Below are positions 54,014 to 64,000 of a stretch of 64,000 nucleotides of DNA, piece by piece. The stretch is taken from positions 55,424,838 through 55,488,837 of the forward strand of contig CP154954.1 of assembly GCA_039621445.1 (NCBI GenBank). Reading direction: 5' to 3'. The first letter of the stretch is position 1, and each line of letters starts with the position of its first letter. Both the position numbers and the translations under genes were made by a program. This DNA is from Euglena gracilis (lineage: Eukaryota; Euglenida; Euglenophyceae; Euglenales). The notes under the pieces were generated by a model that was not told the DNA's origin, did not search any database, and saw only the letters and a program-made list of their open reading frames with translations.

Positions 54014-54426
54014 GGACAGGGGCAAAGGAAGGGAGGCTCCTCCCCTGTGCTGTTCTAGGTCTCGGGTGCCTGGGACTAGAGTAACCGCTGTTAGCGTGCC
54101 AAGGCGATGCTGTGACCTGGCGGTGTGGGGCTCCGCCCGGCCTTGTGGTGAGTAAGGGCCCGCTGGAGGGAGGCACCCTGAAAACCTACTGAACGTGTTT
54201 CAGTGCCAGGCGGAGTGACTCAAAGACACGGGGCCACTGGGCTGAACCTTTGGTGTGCCCAGGGATTTGCCGTCCCTGAGTCAGTGGTGAAGGAGGCACC
54301 CACCAGCCGGTTATGCGCCCCCCGACCCTGCCGTCCGGTTTCCATTAAACAGGACAGGGAGGCTCCGGACGGACGGGCGCCATCCCGGTGGTGCGGGGAG
54401 GCCACCGGGTATGGTTGTTACTCAAA
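54014..54426. other. GC-rich segment between two (CATA)n arrays
   Basis: A unique 410-bp GC-rich segment bounded on both sides by the same tetranucleotide array in the same orientation. No open frame or structured RNA was recognised. Confidence 0.5.
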
Positions 54427-54567
54427 TACATACATACATACATACATACATACATACATACATACATACATACATACATACATACATACATACATACATA
54501 CATACATACATACATACATACATACATACATACATACATACATACATACATACATACATACATACAT
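54427..54567. repeat. (CATA)n microsatellite, second array
   Basis: About 35 CATA units, same orientation as the first array. Confidence 0.95.
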
Positions 54568-56879
54568 GCGTGTATATGTGCAAACATTAAATGCGGACAT
54601 GCCTGCCTGCATGCAGGCACGCATGACCCTTTTCATAATTTAAAATTCTCGCCTGAAGTCAGGGGACAGGGAGGTTAATTTTTGGGGGTTGTAGGTGTTG
54701 TAGCGCAGAAACCTTGTGGTCTTTTTGTGGTAAAAAACACACATCGCAATTTATTACTTCTTGTGCTGCGCTCCAGGAAGCGCATCAAAATGTGTTTCCC
54801 CTCGCATTGCATATTTTATGATGCGGGTCCGATTTCAAGATCCATGCTATGACTCCCCCCAACAGCGCCAAAAGAGGGGCTTATTGCAACCTTCACTGAC
54901 AAAGTTTTTTTTGTTTCACAGAGATGGGATGAGATGAGAAAGAGATGGGAAAAAATCATGTGGAAAATAACCACGGAGTGGTGTCACATTTGGGGGAGGT
55001 GTATTTTGGGGGGTTAAAAATGGAGGGAGGTTCACATAAAGAAACCAACTGATAAATAAATAAATAAGAATAAGTAAAAAAAATAGAGTAGTCAGTTAAT
55101 TTCAGCCCATGCTGACCATCCAATCACGGGTTTTTGGAGCGGCTGCTTTGCTCTGGTTTTTATCCGGAAGGTTTCCATATCTGCTTCCCAGTCGGGGAAA
55201 AAAACGGTGTCGGGCGCTTTAGGTGTGTCCCAATCCACTTTTTTGTCATTTCCCCCCGATTTTCCACCTTTTTTCTTTGCATTCGGTTCAAAACTCTGAA
55301 CAGGGTCTTTCGGGACAAAATATCCTGCCGCCGTAAAAAGTGGTTTTGATTTATGCCATCGAACATCTCTCATAGGAGCATCTCAAAAAAGAGGTTTTTT
55401 TCATGACCTTCCAGACGTGCTGAGAAATCGTTCACATTTTCCTTTTTTTTGCTGAAGTGGAACGACATTTGGAGAAGCAAAAGTTATGCAACTCTTTGAG
55501 CATCAATCCTGGGTTGGGGGGTGGGATGGTCTGGCGATGCACGTGTCGCACCCTGCTGCCACAGGCTGAAACTGCACGCAGTAGTGAGCAGCCTGTGGGA
55601 CCTGCACCAGAGAGCCTGACTCTCTCAGGTGTCCTGGCTCGCAGGCACAGAGATGAGCCCCCCCCCCCACCCCCGTGGTCGTGCCACTCCAGCCCGACCC
55701 ATGCAGCCGACAGCCCAGTCGCCCAAGCCTTATACTAGGGCTGCTGCTGACGGCAACCCGCCGCCTGCAACGCCCACCCCCCCCCCCAACTGGGGTGGTC
55801 TGTTGCGCCGGTGGGTTGCGATGCTGCACGGCCCCCTGCCGTTGCTGCCGATGCCCCTCCTCGGCCGCAGCGCCGTCCCTCACGATTGGCTTCCCCCTGT
55901 TCCATATTCCTGGGCTCCCTTGTGCGCCACCATAACGTGCTTTGGGTGGTTTAGTGCGAGAGCAGGCCAAGCCAGGTAATCTTTCGTTCCCGTAAAAACG
56001 TTGCCACTCTGAAATACCACAGCAAATGATTGGGATTTGGAAATGAAAACCGAGCCTTCTGCTTGGACCCTTATGCAAGCCCAAGCAGTGGTCTCCCCCG
56101 ATTTTGCCTGTTAACACCCCTGATGTGCAGTAATCATTTTAATAAACACCTTTTTCCTTATAGTTCACCAGGTGGGGAAAATATTCTCCAACCGTCACCC
56201 TCAATCACAGGGTTGAGAAAAAATTTTGTTTGGATTCCTGATTTTCAGGTGCCTGAGGCTCCATTAGGTATCCACCGGTCGTGTGCAGCTGCGTTGCTGC
56301 CACATTGCCAAAGGGATTTCTCCCACTATCGCAAATTGGGACACGGGGACAGGGGGATGGGGCCAACTTCGCTTGAAGCTCCTTCGTTCAGTGTTAGTCC
56401 GATCGACCCGTTCCAGTTGGCAGTCCCATGCCGACCATTTCGTCGCCCTGAATTGTCTCCACGCCAGCCAGGGATGCTGCCTGTGTGTTACCACCGCTTT
56501 AATTCCTGCTGGGGCCCCTATGGACAACCAGAGAGCCAGATATCCGTTGCTTTCTGTTTCCATTTCTGTGTGGCATGTGTGAAGGGTGATGGTGGTTGTG
56601 GTCCCATATGGCAGGCTAGGCTAAGGCTGGGAGCCGGGAGAAAATTTAGGGGAAGCAGCACAGCGCTTCTCCTCCCCGCAGCCCATGCCGTCCACTCCGA
56701 ACCCCCGGTGCCCTTCCTCTTCTGCCTGCCACCCGCTTCCTGTTCCCTCAGCTTCCTCCTTCCAACACCGAGCCGCTGGCTTGATTGACGCCACGTGCGT
56801 CTTTCAGCGCAGTGTGCTGACGTGGCCTCGCCCACCGGGTGCCCAGAGTATCTGCCCGAATCCAGGACTGGCCCCGGCG

Positions 56880-58110
56880 TGAGTGGACTCAGAATGGGTC
56901 CCCCTGACACTGTATTGCTGTACTCGACGGAAGCGCGTGTTCACTTGAAGCCTGTGTGGTGGCACCCCGCTTCCACAGGCTGAAACTGCGTGCAGTAATC
57001 AGCTGTGGGACCTGCGCCAGAGAGCCTGACTCCCTGAGATACCCTGCTTGCAGTGTGGGCTTTTAAGTGGGTTGATGGGTTTGGGCTGCTGGACCTCCTC
57101 CCCCCACCTGGGGGGGGGGGGAGTGGCCAGTCTGACCCATCAGAAAGCCAGCCGAGCAGGGGGGGAGGCAGCCATAGGTTTTCGAAAGAAAGGTTGGTTT
57201 GGGTTTGGGAAAAGTGCCTAGGACTGGTCCTTTTGTGTTTGTCAACCCCTTGGCGTTGTCCTCCCACCCCTTGTGCTTCCGACGCTTTCAACCCGGGCCC
57301 CACAGTTTTTTTTTGACCGGAAATTCGATTCAGCATGACACTGGAATTAAAAAATTCTATCCCCTGGGGAGGTTGCTTCTCCTGTGCTATTTCCAACACA
57401 ATTGATAGATCAGGGTTTGGTGTGAGGAGTTTGGGGCTTAGGCCCCCCCCCCCCCCCCCCGACTGGAAGGGTCCGGGCCACCCCCCCCCCCACTTGCCAG
57501 GGGGGATCCGGACCGACCGTATGTACCTGGGACCCCCCCAAAAGGTCAAAATTTTCTTCCAGCCCTTTGCACCGAGTTTTGTTTGCATTTAACAATTTTT
57601 GCCCAATAAATGCCCGAAATGGCACGGGCATTTTCGGCCTGGCGCGGGCCAAAAAAAATCGATCACCCAGACCGCGCCACTGTAATTGGCAGGGTTGGCC
57701 CTCCCCATCCCCCCCTTGGACGGGGGGGGGGTCCAACCCGTCCCCCACCTGCTCATCTTCTAACCAACTTTTGATTCCCTTGGTTCCTATCCATTTTTGA
57801 AAGAACCAAGGAGACATTTCTCTGGTGTATTTCTGGGGATACATCTCAAGACGTACGGCATTTCACGAACTTTTAAACCTTGATTTGGCGAGACATTGCT
57901 GATTTGTGCACCCTAGTACCTTCAAAGTTGGCTCTGTACCTTTATTGCAGAAGTACCAACCATAGATTCATTTAATACCTATGTGACCCCGCTCCCCAGG
58001 GGGTGGGGTTTCAAGTGTGGGTGGATGGGTTGGGGCCGCTGGACCTCCCAGGGGGTGCAGTCTGTCATGGGTCATGGGTCAGTCAGGTCAGTTTTTTGCC
58101 TGGCCGAAGG
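56880..58110. repeat. Dispersed repeat, copy B
   Basis: Colinear with 36-770, with a C/G-run hairpin carrying a GGTCAAAATTTTC core (57435-57740) inserted in it. The 'accatagattcatttaa' block is at about 57960. Confidence 0.6.
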
Positions 58111-58659
58111 CTGACCGGAATGTTGTTTTCTCAAGGGGTTTCGGCCGATTTTGGGTGGGTTTTAGGCGGTGGGCAGGTGGTTTGACCCCCATGGGGGGGG
58201 GTTGTGGGTGGGTTTTTGATAAAAGTTGGGTGCATGGGTTTGGGCCCGGGAAACAGTATCCCCCCAGGGTTACTGGGTGAACCTCTGCTCCCAAACGACC
58301 GTGGGGACACCCCCAAAGTCAAAATTTTCTTTTCAATGCCATGTGCCGAAAATTTTTACAAAATGTGCCCAAAATGGATCCTGGGTGAATTTTGGGGGCA
58401 AAATATTTCGGCCTGGCACTTTGCGGCAGGCCGAAAACCCTTCACTTTGGTCGCACCTCTGTTTGGGCAGGGGCAAGTCTCCCCCCCACCCCTCTCCCTT
58501 TGACGTAGGCGGCCCGATGCAATCCCCCATGTGCTTTTGCATCCATGCTGCAGACCAGTTTTTTTTTCCCGAAGCGAAAATGTGAAAGTGCAGTTTGTTT
58601 TCTGTTGTCAGGTTGCTCGCCCCCAAGGCTCCGATTTCAGGAGGTCAAAAACATGATCT

Positions 58660-58915
58660 CGTGATGACGATTTCGATCATGAAGTCGAACCGTGGTTTAG
58701 ATCCCCCCCCCCCCCGGCCCAGCAGGGGAGGGTGAGGGGCGACCACCCCCACCTGAACAGCGGTGCGGTCCATTTTTTTTTGAGAGATGCCCTTTTGGGC
58801 ACATTTTGGTCAAAAAAAATTGTTAAAATCCAAAATAAAAGCGGCGTAAAGCGCCGGAAGGAAAAATTGACCTTTTGGGCTGGGGTTGGTCTGGCCTTGC
58901 CCCGGGGGGGGGGGG
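58660..58915 (+). repeat. Inverted duplicate, left copy
   Basis: Nearly identical to the reverse complement of 61200-61460, including the 'GCGGCGTAAAGCGCCGGAAGG' region (cited by its first 20 bases, GCGGCGTAAAGCGCCGGAAG) and the flanking 'TTCGATCATGAAGTCGAA'. Confidence 0.85.
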
Positions 58916-59339
58916 ACCCCCACCTGTCCTTATCCGAAGCCTGCCGCCCCCCTTGTCCAAGCATCACTGCCTGGTTCTTGCTCATATTTTGGCTTTATAT
59001 TTATAAACACCCCCCAGTTCTGACCCATCTTTTTTCAGTTCTTAGGCAGGCGAGGGGAGGGACATTCCAGCGTGCCCCCCCTCCCTTACCTCCTCCCTTT
59101 CGACAACAGCTTCTTTCTTCCAGCCCCCCAGCATTATTTTACAAAACAATTTGGGGGTCGAAGTTTGCAAAGTAATAAGGGGGGGGGTGAAGATTACACA
59201 TCCATTTCCCCTGAGTGGTCCAAAATTCTTCGGGGTTCAATGTCCAAGCTGTTGGCCAAGTTGCACCCGGTGCCGGTTGATGGGGATCCCCAAATTGAAA
59301 TTCATTGCATTGCAATGAACCGTCGGTCACCCCCCCCCC

Positions 59340-59439
59340 CTGCGTCACCTGCACAGCCCCCAACCCACCACCACTATGGCCGCCAGCCTCGCCATTATGC
59401 CCCAGCCATGCCCAGACCACACAACCGCTGTCACCCCTG
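59340..59439 (+). CDS. Possible upstream exon of the RRM gene
   Basis: A GC-rich stretch ends at a consensus donor (CTG|GTGAGT). One frame reads 'HHHYGRQPRHYAPAMPRPHN', a His/Pro/Arg-rich linker. Another gives 'MAASLAIMPQPCPDHTTAVT'. The frame is undecided. Confidence 0.3.
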
Positions 59440-59977
59440 GTGAGTGACGAACGGTGCACGGTGCTGTTTTCTTTTTCCACTTCTTTTCTTTCGGCTTGTG
59501 ATTGGTCTGAACACCTCGCTTGGGTGTGGATGCAATCTGGATAAAAATTACGGGAAACTATGATGGTGGGAAACCATTCAATATCTCCCATCATTCCCCC
59601 CATCATTTCCCCCCATAGCTCTTTTACGACCTTTGGGGATAACCACACTTTCAGAGGGCATCAAATTTCACACAAATAAGCATGGATATGAAATATGGTG
59701 AATTTTTGCTTCAGTTGTGTACTGAAAAAAGGAAACCCAGAAAAACATTTTGACATTTTTTTCCAAATAATTTGAGTTTCTTTTTCCTTTTCCTTTTTCA
59801 TTACAGGTGATAACAATAGCACCATTTTCCGCGAAAATTTGAATTCTCTCTTTCCAAAATTGGCATTATACCATCATTTTTTCCTGTCATTTCCCCCCGT
59901 TATTTTTTCCTCATCATCTTTGTCTGGATTGCAACTTGAATTTTCTTCTGCACCGTTTGTAGAGGGGAAATAAGTAA

Positions 59978-60201
59978 CCCCCCCCCCCCAAATAACACCC
60001 CCGGGCGGTGTGTTATTTGGGCACCCGAACTGGGGCTCCAGGGGGGGGGTGTTATTTGGGGGGGTGTTATTTTTAGATGGAAAACCAAATGAAAACAGGG
60101 GGGTCTGTTATTTGGGCGCTCGAAATCAGCCCCTGAGGGGGGAGGGTGTCATTTGGGGGGGGGGGTGTTGTTTGGGGGGGGGTGTTATTTGGGGGGGGGG
60201 T
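59978..60201. mobile_element. Hairpin MITE with C-run/AAATAACAC ends
   Basis: C12-AAATAACACCCCC on the left faces GGTGTTATTTG10 on the right. AGTAA lies at 59973-59977 and 60202-60206, a 5-bp duplication. Internal copies of GGTGTTATTTGGG repeat four times. It lies just upstream of the first RRM exon. Confidence 0.7.
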
Positions 60202-60293
60202 AGTAAAGGCTCACATTGTTGGCAAAATCCAAAGTTTGCAAAAAAAAAGAAAGCAGTCAAAGGTTTTTTTAATTTGTTTATTTTTCTATATAG

Positions 60294-60445
60294 AATGTGG
60301 ATGTTCTCTTGGAAGACACGCTCGGTGACGTTATGCAGTTGTTTGGCTCCATTGCCCACGTTTCTGGTTCGCCGGCCCCCCACGCCAACCTGTACGTCTC
60401 CGGCTTCTCCCGGGCGTACTCCCCACAGCGGGTCCGGGACTTGTT
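60294..60445 (+). CDS. RRM gene exon: start of an RNA-recognition motif
   Basis: After CTATATAG the frame gives 'NVDVLLEDTLGDVMQLFGSI' and then 'HANLYVSGFSRAYSPQRVRD' and LF. NLYVSGF is a clear RNP2 motif (first strand) followed by helix 1. The preceding 'TLGDVMQLFGSIAHV' looks like helix 1/strand 2 of another RRM, so an upstream RRM may be partly encoded. The donor near 60445 is unresolved. Upstream exons may include 59340-59439, which ends in a consensus GTGAGT donor. Confidence 0.65.
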
Positions 60446-60775
60446 CCAGCCCCCAGCCCCTCGCCCAAATGCACATTTCCCTTCCCTCCTCCTGTTTATT
60501 TTTCAGCCAGACACCTCTTGTTTTTGCTCCAGGCAAACCTGTTTGAACCCCCCCCCCCCCAGGAAAGGTCTCTCGTGCCAAAAATGGCCCCACAGTTGCC
60601 TTCCCCGCCCTCCCGCCGGTCCTGTCCAAAACCGAGGGAGTCCCAAGGTATTTGGACTTTACCCAGCACAGATTGTGATGATCTGTTCACAAAAGGCAGA
60701 ATTCTGCCAGCCAGAGGTGTTGCGGGGTCCCCAAATGGCGAAAGGGAGATATGGAGAGAGGTGAACACATTGGCA

Positions 60776-60776
<1 letters not shown>

Positions 60777-60806
<30 letters not shown>

Positions 60807-60807
60807 C
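60777..60807. repeat. (GT)n microsatellite
   Basis: About 15 GT units. Confidence 0.9.
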
Positions 60808-60837
60808 ATATCATGACACATATTGGATTCTCGACAG

Positions 60838-61015
60838 AGAATCCGACGAAAGCCGTGCCCACGTGTGGACTGCAGGGGTTATTTGGGAGGCGATGGGCCA
60901 GAGAATGGGCATTTTAGAGAAACCTGCCGGTTTGGGCACCGCAATGGAACAGAAAAGGAACAGGCAAATTTGGGCAGCCTGGGGGAGCCAGATAACAAAA
61001 AAGGTGCAGATTCAT
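60838..61015 (+). CDS. Possible exon with Cys/His pattern
   Basis: One frame after TCGACAG reads 'CPRVDCRGYLGGDGPENGHF' and 'RETCRFGHRNGTEKEQ'. The ending C-x3-H (CRFGH) resembles the close of a CCCH zinc finger, which would suit an RNA-binding protein. The spacing does not fit the standard finger and no GT donor was fixed. Confidence 0.3.
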
Positions 61016-61199
61016 TTTGAAAAGCAATGGACTTCTTTTGCAGGGGGCGTCCAGCCAGTACCTTTTTGCTCAGCCGACACCCAGGTCCTTTACAAACCCC
61101 CTACCCAGGAGATGACCAAATGACATTTTCAGAGTTTCTGACTGGCTGTTATTGTATTTTTTGTCTAACCCCCCCAAATAATACACCCAGAGTGCATTA

Positions 61200-61460
61200 T
61201 TTGGGATCCGGCCCCGGGGCAAGGCCAGACCAACCCCAGCCCAAAAGGTCAATTTTTCCTTCCGGCGCTTTACGCCGCTTTTATTTTGGATTTTTAACAA
61301 TTTTTTTTTGACCAAAATGTGCCCAAAAGGGCATCTCTCAAAAAAAATGGACCGCACCGCTGTTCAGGTGGGGGTGGTCGCCCCTCACCCTCCCCTGCTG
61401 GGCCGGGGGGGGGGATCTAAACCACAATTCGACTTCATGATCGAAATCGTCATGGAGTAT
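61200..61460 (-). repeat. Inverted duplicate, right copy
   Basis: Reverse complement of 58660-58915 with very few differences. Confidence 0.85.
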
Positions 61461-62132
61461 GGGTCCAGGGGAGGCACACTGTTTTGAGGGCAACATCCGC
61501 CCAAATTTTAGCAACCCCTCAAAATCAAGAAACCCCTCAAGTTAAGCAACCCCAGGGCTGAACTAATTTTTCAAACTAAAAGCGACCCCCAAATTGCTCA
61601 TTTTCAGACAATTTTCAACTTCACATGTTTGATGTTTTGTTGTGAATTGGTATTGGCTCAAATTTGTTGTGCGGGCCATTTCTGCCAAAAATCCTTGCTG
61701 GGAGAGAAATTGACGATTTTCTGGCTGGCTTGGTTTCCGTCTCCGGGTTGCACCACAGTGGGGGTTTGCTGTTCAGGCGGCCAAGGATCCAGTTTAGGGG
61801 GTGTATTGTTATTTCGGAGGGGGTGAGTGACCTTCCTCCCTTGGTATCGTTTAATTTGGGGCGGATTTTTTCACATTGGACCAAGACGTGCGGGAAACAA
61901 TTACGGCAATTGTGGCTTAGGTCCATGCCAGGCTTATGCTCAGTCGGGGGCCTACCCCCCCCCCCCACCCCCCGGACGGTGAGCACAAGCCTGGCCCACG
62001 CCTTTCCCAAATCTTTGCCCCTCAGAAGGAAGTGGCTGACTGCTGTCCCATCACCTGATTTGCTTGTTTTTGAAAACTGCAAAGTGATCCTTGGCTGTAA
62101 CTCTGGCTGTTTGGGCAATGGGCTGCCCGTAG

Positions 62133-62272
62133 TTCGGCCCCATCTTCTCCGTGGTGATGTTCCGCAGCAAGCGTGCCGGCTGTGTCCAGTTCGAGCGGGC
62201 GGAGGACGCGGCGCAGGCGCTGGCCGCGCTTGATGGGCGGCAGCTGGGGCCGAAGACTGCGCTGGTGGTGAG
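62133..62272 (+). CDS. RRM gene exon: strands 2 to 4 of the RRM
   Basis: Acceptor CCCGTAG and donor GAG|GTGTGT. The frame 'FGPIFSVVMFRSKRAGCVQF' has strand 2 and the RNP1 strand (RAGCVQF), then 'ERAEDAAQALAALDGRQLGP', the RRM helix 2, and 'KTALVVR'. It completes the RRM begun at 60294. Phase 2, exactly matched by the next exon. Confidence 0.8.
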
Positions 62273-62312
62273 GTGTGTGTGTGCGTGCGTGCGTGTGCGT
62301 GTGTGTGTGTCT

Positions 62313-62371
<59 letters not shown>

Positions 62372-62515
62372 TGTGCGTGTGCGTGCGCGCGCGCGCGTGT
62401 GTGTGTGTGTGTGTGCGTGTGTGTGTGTATGTGTGTGTGTGTGTGTGTGCGTGCGTGGGTGGGTGGGTGGGTGGGTGGGTTGGTGGGTGGATGGGTGGGT
62501 GGGTGTGGGTGGGGG
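62273..62515. repeat. GT/CT/GGTG compound microsatellite starting at a splice donor
   Basis: (GT)n, a (CT)n block at 62315-62353, GCGC-rich GT and GGTG repeats begin at the donor of the RRM exon. Confidence 0.9.
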
Positions 62516-62643
62516 TTGGTGTACGGGTGGGGTGGGGCGGTGGGCATGCCATTCCCACCAAAGCGGACAGCCTTCGCCATTTTTGTCCCTGTGGCAAATT
62601 CCAATCATAAACTCTCGTTCACAATTGCCTCAACCCCCGTCAG

Positions 62644-62947
62644 GTACGCCTCGAAGGCCTACACCCCCCGGCAGCCCACCCCCGACGCCGCGTCGGACAG
62701 CGGCTCCGACGGGGCCTCGGTGGGCCCCAGCGGCGGCACCTCCTCCGAGGGGGACGCGGCGGAGGAGCGGCCGGCGTGGGACTCCGACGACGAGACGGAG
62801 GGGCCGCCGGACGTGTTCGCCGCCGTGGCCGCCCTGGCCCTCGCCGGCGCCGGCGCTGGACCGGACGGGGCCGCGGCCGACCCGGAGGCGGCGCTGCGGC
62901 CGCCCTCCCCGCAGGCGGTGGCGGCGGCCAACGCCCTCCTGGAGCGG
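62644..62947 (+). CDS. RRM gene exon: acidic Ser/Asp-rich region
   Basis: Acceptor CGTCAG|G completes Arg, then 'YASKAYTPRQPTPDAASDSG', 'PAWDSDDETEGPPDVFAAVA' and an Ala/Pro/Gly-rich end 'PPSPQAVAAANALLER'. 101 codons follow the split one. The donor is CGG|GTTTCT. A likely disordered region after the RRM. Confidence 0.75.
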
Positions 62948-63239
62948 GTTTCTTTTTTACTCGGTGGGGGTCTGGCGTCAGGCGCCCCAGGGGGGAGTTG
63001 GGAACCGGAGGCATAGGTATTGGTTTTGGCACAAAGGGTTGAAAAAAATTTGGGAAATGCCTTCAGGTGGCTCAATTCTTGGGGAGGACCCCAGTGGTTC
63101 CCACGCTGGGGTGGGTTGGCAGACCCAGATGTTTTTTTGTTTGGTGATGGTGTGCAGGTAGATGAGGAGGTTTCACACCCTGGACCAACTGGGTGTCCAG
63201 ATTGGGGGGGCACCGGGACCCCCCAAAATATTCTGACAA

Positions 63240-63640
63240 ATTTTGGCCCAAAAAAGGGGGCAAAAGCAGCTTCAAGTGGTCAAAAAAAAAAGCCAAAACA
63301 TGACCAAAAAGTAGTCCCAAAGCAGCAAAAAAGTGCCAAAAGTCGGTCAAAATGCTGAAAGAGAACCAAAAACAAAAAAAAACAGTCAAAAAAAGCAAAA
63401 ACTGGCCAAAAGTCGGCAAAGGTGGCCAAAAGAAGTCAAAAGCAGCAAAAAGGGGCAGAAGTGTCCAAAAGTGTCCAAATCTGCAGAATAGCTTGGAAGT
63501 GAGAAAAGGTGTCCAAAAAGGCCAAGGTTGCTTTAAAGTGGCAAAAAAAAAGTGGACAAACGCATCCAAAAAAAAACACGTACCACACCCAAAATTGGCT
63601 GAGAGTGGCCAAAAGTGGCCAAAAGTGGCAAAAGCCCACC
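63240..63640. repeat. Degenerate GGCCAAAAGT minisatellite
   Basis: Units such as AGTGGCCAAA and CCAAAAAG recur throughout; same family as 32280-32650. Confidence 0.75.
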
Positions 63641-63844
63641 AAGAGTCGGGGGACCATTAAACGGGGGGGTCAGCCAGTGGCCTTTTTCCAGCCAGCCCAG
63701 GTTTTCCAGCTTCAGAGCTGGACTCCCTCCGGGGTTCACCAAGCGAAGCCCTGGTGGGTGGGTCCGCACCACCACCTCTCCCCTGGGTCCTAAAAAGTTG
63801 TCTGGGGGGGACCCCCTCCTCCCCCTGCTGGTCTCAAAAACAAG

Positions 63845-63903
63845 CCTGTTTTTGAGCGGGCGCTGTGCGGCCACCTCGGCCTGCGCACATCTGCCCTGGA
63901 GAG
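63845..63903 (+). CDS. Possible next exon of the RRM gene
   Basis: Between ACAAG and GAGAG|GTTACC one frame reads 'PVFERALCGHLGLRTSALER'. GC-rich and exon-like; short, so uncertain. Confidence 0.35.
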
Positions 63904-64000
63904 GTTACCTGTCGCCCCGGTCGCTGTCCGCTGAGCACCGCAACTGGTACGCCGCTTTGCACTTTTCAAAAACAAGTGAATCACTTTCATGGGTTGCCGC

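Larger units (their letters stand above)
52663..56870. other. Spacer with no convincing gene
   Basis: A 212-codon - strand frame (52658-53296) and a 199-codon + strand frame (52755-53354) overlap with no family motif. Two (CATA)n arrays lie at 53823-54567. At 55560-55660 and 56965-57060 the phrase 'ACAGGCTGAAACTGC' with 'CAGAGAGCCTGACT' recurs. A 252-codon frame at 56030-56788 has no motif and is probably chance. Confidence 0.4.

Noticed and set aside
53771-54176. Met-Tyr-Val-Cys and Ile-His-Thr-Tyr repeat proteins
   Set aside because: Translation of (CATA)n in both strands.
56030-56788. 252-codon + strand open frame
   Set aside because: No motif, no exon-like GC bias, no splice support and overlapping equally long frames on the other strand.

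Overview
The window is nuclear DNA of a eukaryote, most likely a protist with a large, intron-rich and repeat-rich genome. Short GC-rich exons with G/C at most third codon positions sit in long introns or spacers full of microsatellites, homopolymer C/G runs and small hairpin transposons. A 22-base interstitial telomere-type tract (CCTAAC units, TTAGGG on the other strand) lies at 26245-26266. The lineage cannot be named from this sequence. There are no bacterial-style operons, rRNA genes or CRISPR arrays.

Gene 1 (+ strand, 1658 to about 41537, at least 26 exons) encodes a membrane receptor. It has a signal peptide, two tandem PstS-like phosphate-binding (type 2 periplasmic-binding) ectodomains, one transmembrane helix, a helical linker and a class III nucleotidyl-cyclase-like domain that looks catalytically degenerate. 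Many splice phases match across exon pairs. Exon 10, in the second PBP domain, is broken by a 77-bp hairpin insertion flanked by a 9-bp direct repeat.

A 10.8-kb DNA transposon (41905-52662) starts 368 bp after the gene 1 stop. It has perfect 37-bp terminal inverted repeats beginning CTTAGACGG and a 5-bp target duplication, AGCTG. On its - strand it carries a multi-exon gene whose central exons encode a ParB-like N-terminal domain, followed by further conserved exons and a charged, low-complexity tail. The frame changes several times, so this copy is probably dead or carries assembly indels. A 4.3-kb relative (8581-12865) sits inside intron 2 of gene 1. It has the same terminal layout and keeps one intact exon, with both splice sites, homologous to the large element. 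Both elements are peppered with a GCGCA-NN-TGCGC motif. I think this is the most novel system in the window.

From 52.7 to 60.3 kb I see repeats and no convincing gene. From 60.3 kb to the window end lie + strand exons of an RNA-recognition-motif (RRM) protein with an acidic Ser/Asp-rich tail.

The rest is mostly nested small mobile elements. Many are hairpin MITEs that begin with poly-C and end with poly-G, and several have recoverable target duplications. There are also long (GT)n, (TA)n and (CATA)n arrays and degenerate minisatellites.
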